Source: an uncultured Lentisphaeria bacterium (GTDB lineage: Bacteria; Verrucomicrobiota; Lentisphaeria; Victivallales; Victivallaceae). From it: 7,359 bases of DNA. Where the stretch lies: positions 1 to 7,359 of the forward strand of contig CAIJKT010001144.1 in NCBI GenBank assembly GCA_903821255.1, given 5' to 3'. Positions 5,063 to 7,359 of this stretch are shown here, piece after piece; within the stretch, counting starts at the first letter, position 1, and each line of letters begins with the position of its first letter. Both the position numbers and the translations under genes were made by a program. Under the pieces are notes generated by a model, which worked only from the letters and a program-made list of their open reading frames with translations, was not told the DNA's origin and searched no databases.

Positions 5063-7359
5063 ATGAACTTAAAGAATTTGCAGTTGAACGGCGCTGAACT
5101 AGTTGATCCGAACGCTGAATACAGCGCCGGGCCGGAAAACTACATGAATGTTTCCGTGAATCAGTCTTTGAGCCAGAGCATTGCGGCAGATGATGGCGCT
5201 GCCAATGTCGAGGCTGATTGCATAAATCCGGACAGGTCTTTTTCCGGAGATATTGTGACAAGCGCCGACCGGCTTTCATCATACAGCGGAGTCAGCATCA
5301 GCACAAGCGACGGAGCAGGCAATTTGCCGGCCGGCGCACTCTCCATGCAGTTTTCAAATAATGTTGCCGCTGCTGTTATCAGCGCCGGACCGGATGCCGC
5401 GGATACTTCAGCTTATAGCGGAACCGGTATTGCGGTTCACAGCGCGAACGCAAATCCCGTTGAACACGATATCCGGGCAGCGTCCAGTATCACCGTCAAG
5501 GCAGATGCCGCCGCCGGCTCCATCAGTAATTACATTGCCGGGTATGGCGCTTTAAGCTATACTGGTTTCGGGGTGGCGTCAGACGGAAGTACCTATTACC
5601 GCGTCGACAACACCAGCCTCCGGGCAATTGACGCGGAAAAATCATCAGTCGGTGATAAAGAACTGTGCTGGGCCGCCACCGCGACCAACATGCTTTACTG
5701 GGCCGGATGGGGCAAGAATGCCGGCAGCCTGTCTGTTAAGATCGAAGATGATCTGTTTGAATATTACAAAAAATATTTTACAGACGCCGGCAGCTTTATT
5801 GATTCGGGTATTAATTGGTTTATGAGCGGTAAATACGACAACAAAGGCAATGCAAGCGCCGCGGCGTTGAAACCGGACATCGGTGACGGCGGCGGTTTTT
5901 TCAAGTCTGTTTCAGTTTCAAGCTATTTGACCGTAGATTCGAAAACAAAAACCGTGATGAGCAGCATTGAAGATAACCTGAAAGCAGGAAATGTCTGCGG
6001 ATTAACTATTGTCTGGGACCAGACCAGCGCTCATGCCGTGACTTGCTGGGGCTATGGATATGATGCCAATGTCAAGAAAAACAGCAGGAACTATTACACC
6101 GGTATCTATATCTCCGATTCTGACGATGACAGATGGCAGGGGCGTACCGCGCCGGATGTCATCCGTTACTGTCCGATCACATGGAACAGGAAAATGGGCT
6201 GCTACACGGTTACTTACGAGGCGGGAACGTTTGGATTTTTAACTGAAGTGGTGGGACTGAAAAGGACGTATGTCTTCAATGTGTATGATGCGGTTTCCGG
6301 CGACAAGGTGCAGGGCGGCACTCAGACTGTTTTTGCCGGCGGCAATGCGGTTGACGGCGTCATCGGTTCCGGCGGCAGTCAGATTGTTTCCGGCGGGACC
6401 ACGTCCGGCACGCTTGTCAACTACGGCGGCAGCCAGCTTGTTTCCGCCGGCACGGCAACCGGCACAGTTATCAACTCCGGCGGTTATGAGACTGTTTCCT
6501 CCGGCGGAACCGCCGCTGACGCCACGGTCAATGCCGGCGGCAGCATGAATGTGTCTTCCGGCGGTATTGTAAGCGGTACGCTGAATGTTTCCGGCGGTCA
6601 TGTCATTCTGGATAATACCGACTCTCTCAATGGCATGTCAAAGTTGTCTTACGCTTTGTCCAAGGCCAAGACGGATGATGTGCTGATAACCGTCAAGGGG
6701 GGTATCCTCGGCACCTGGACTCAAATCTATACGCTGAATGTTGACAATACGGCAAAAGGTTCGTATGTGCTGGCGGACGGCGCTGATCTTTCCGGGATGA
6801 ACGGCAATGTTTTCACAATCACTTATAACAGTTTGAGTACCAGTCTGATGGTCGGCTCCAGCTATGTTTTTGCCGACGGCAATAAACTGTCACTGAGCCT
6901 GACCCGCAACGGCACCGACCGGCTGACTGCCGCATTCACGGCTGATACTGTTCCGCCGCAGGCTCCCGCCGGCATGACGCGAACTGTCACCGGACGCAGC
7001 GCGGCCCTGGACTGGAATGACTCGTCCGATGCCGACAGCCGGGTCAGGCTGTATGAAGTCCGGGTGGATAACAACGCAAATTTCAGCAGCCCGGAATATA
7101 CGGCGGCGCCTGTTGCCAGCGGCATCACTTTCAATAAGTTGACGGATGGAACGTATTACTGGGATGTGCGCTCACGGGACCTTGCCGGGAATTATAGCGC
7201 CTGGAGTTCCGGCAGCAGCTTTACCGTGGATGCGACTGCGCCGTCTGTTCCGTCACGCTTAACCAGAAATGTTTCCGGCAACAGTGTGACATTGGACTGG
7301 AGCGATGCAAAGGACAGTACCAGCGGGGTCAAACAGTATGAGGTGCAGATTGATAATAC
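5063..7359 (+). CDS. IdeS/Mac-like (C66) cysteine protease with AIDA-type and FnIII-like repeats (3' end cut by window)
   Basis: Open for 765 codons to the window edge. Residues 1-174 are an Ala/Ser/Gly-rich region I do not recognise, holding three loose copies of YSG.[GS]I (74, 118, 166). Residues about 175-400 resemble streptococcal IdeS, which cuts IgG: K193 and ELCWAATATNMLYW with catalytic C202, DDLFEYYKKYF, IDSGINWFMSGKYD, IEDNLKAGNVCGLTI, SAHAVTCWGYGYD with H324, and IYISDSDDD with D352/D354. Residues 418-512 are AIDA-type repeats; 628 onward are FnIII-like repeats of 95 residues. The Cys-to-His distance is 122, shorter than IdeS. There is no N-terminal signal peptide, and an in-frame stop at 5039 blocks a longer start. 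GGAG 7 bases upstream supports ATG 5063. Probably exported by a C-terminal signal beyond the window (type I-like) and surface-bound. IgG as target is unproven. Confidence 0.82.
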   Translation, partial: MNLKNLQLNGAELVDPNAEYSAGPENYMNVSVNQSLSQSIAADDGAANVEADCINPDRSFSGDIVTSADRLSSYSGVSISTSDGAGNLPAGALSMQFSNNVAAAVISAGPDAADTSAYSGTGIAVHSANANPVEHDIRAASSITVKADAAAGSISNYIAGYGALSYTGFGVASDGSTYYRVDNTSLRAIDAEKSSVGDKELCWAATATNMLYWAGWGKNAGSLSVKIEDDLFEYYKKYFTDAGSFIDSGINWFMSGKYDNKGNASAAALKPDIGDGGGFFKSVSVSSYLTVDSKTKTVMSSIEDNLKAGNVCGLTIVWDQTSAHAVTCWGYGYDANVKKNSRNYYTGIYISDSDDDRWQGRTAPDVIRYCPITWNRKMGCYTVTYEAGTFGFLTEVVGLKRTYVFNVYDAVSGDKVQGGTQTVFAGGNAVDGVIGSGGSQIVSGGTTSGTLVNYGGSQLVSAGTATGTVINSGGYETVSSGGTAADATVNAGGSMNVSSGGIVSGTLNVSGGHVILDNTDSLNGMSKLSYALSKAKTDDVLITVKGGILGTWTQIYTLNVDNTAKGSYVLADGADLSGMNGNVFTITYNSLSTSLMVGSSYVFADGNKLSLSLTRNGTDRLTAAFTADTVPPQAPAGMTRTVTGRSAALDWNDSSDADSRVRLYEVRVDNNANFSSPEYTAAPVASGITFNKLTDGTYYWDVRSRDLAGNYSAWSSGSSFTVDATAPSVPSRLTRNVSGNSVTLDWSDAKDSTSGVKQYEVQIDN
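5585..6262 (+). other. IdeS/Mac-like papain-fold protease domain
   Basis: Catalytic part of the large protein, residues about 175-400. The Cys codon is at 5666-5668 and the His codon at 6032-6034. Relative to IdeS (K84, C94, H262, D284), the order Lys, Cys, His, Asp is kept, with the Lys 9 rather than 10 residues before the Cys. The residue after the Cys is Trp rather than the Gly of IdeS, a feature also seen in C39/C70-type papain-fold proteases, which are the main alternative. Confidence 0.72.
6314..6598 (+). repeat. AIDA-type glycine-rich tandem repeats within the protease gene
   Basis: Five units of 54-57 bases (18-19 residues), each opening with Gly-Gly at residues 418, 437, 455, 473 and 492, with a sixth partial start at 511. 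The pattern is GGSQ.VS.GGT..GT.VN, typical of the beta-helical stalk of AIDA-like adhesins. The middle units share long DNA stretches, so they are open to slippage or recombination that would change stalk length. Confidence 0.85.
6944..7359 (+). repeat. FnIII-like repeats within the protease gene (second copy cut)
   Basis: Two copies, the first at residues 628-722 and the second from 723 to the window edge, period 95 residues (285 bases). Shared marks are D.T.P..P at the opening, TVTG.S..LDW.D / NVSGNSVTLDWSD, YEV..DN, DGTYYWDVRSRDLAGNYSAW and SSFTVD at the end. This is a bacterial fibronectin-III-like spacer or adhesion module common in large secreted proteins. More copies probably follow. 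Confidence 0.8.

Noticed and set aside
6239..6601. Minus-strand 120-codon frame and a plus-strand 92-codon frame over the repeat region
   Set aside because: Both are low-complexity shadows of the AIDA-type repeats (Gly/Ala/Asn or Ala/Pro/Arg rich) and have no independent support.
1..7359. tRNA, rRNA, CRISPR array, insertion sequence or prophage
   Set aside because: No direct-repeat/spacer pattern, transposase motif, terminal inverted repeats, cloverleaf or rRNA-like sequence was seen on either strand.

Overview
The window is about 50% GC and looks like the chromosome of a Gram-negative anaerobe of the PVC type, most likely Lentisphaerota (Victivallis-like). This is inferred from gene content, not from a marker gene. 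The clues are a divergent UroD-like protein next to a divergent AraC regulator, a DUF89 protein, a lipoprotein-type peroxiredoxin, and a large protein with AIDA-type glycine-rich repeats followed by fibronectin-III-like repeats.

Layout. On the minus strand at the left edge is a SanA/YdcF-type (DUF218) membrane protein, cut by the window. Diverging from it on the plus strand is a compact cluster: a DUF89 metal-dependent phosphatase, overlapped by 4 bases by a BCP-type peroxiredoxin with a lipoprotein signal, then a second BCP-type peroxiredoxin about 73% identical to the first. Converging on this cluster is a minus-strand UroD-like protein. It is divergently paired with an AraC-family regulator across an AT-rich intergenic region that carries inverted repeats. 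After the regulator comes a roughly 280-base gene-free stretch with a perfect -10 box, an unattached Shine-Dalgarno sequence inside a hairpin, and repeated TTTACAG boxes. The rest of the window is one open gene of at least 765 codons that runs off the right edge.

The main discovery is this last gene. A central domain (about residues 175-400) matches the streptococcal IgG-cleaving protease IdeS/Mac (peptidase family C66) in the order and context of its motifs: a Lys before the catalytic Cys (K193/C202), the catalytic His (H324) and the Asp cluster (D352/D354). It is followed by five AIDA-type repeats of 18-19 residues and then by 95-residue FnIII-like repeats. There is no N-terminal signal peptide, and the upstream in-frame stop rules out a longer start. 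I read it as a leaderless, secreted or surface-anchored modular protease; its target is unknown.

The second point of interest is the first peroxiredoxin gene. It has two plausible starts: one overlapping the DUF89 gene and giving a lipoprotein, and an internal ATG with a very strong Shine-Dalgarno sequence giving a cytoplasmic enzyme that matches its neighbour from the first residue. One gene may therefore supply both compartments.
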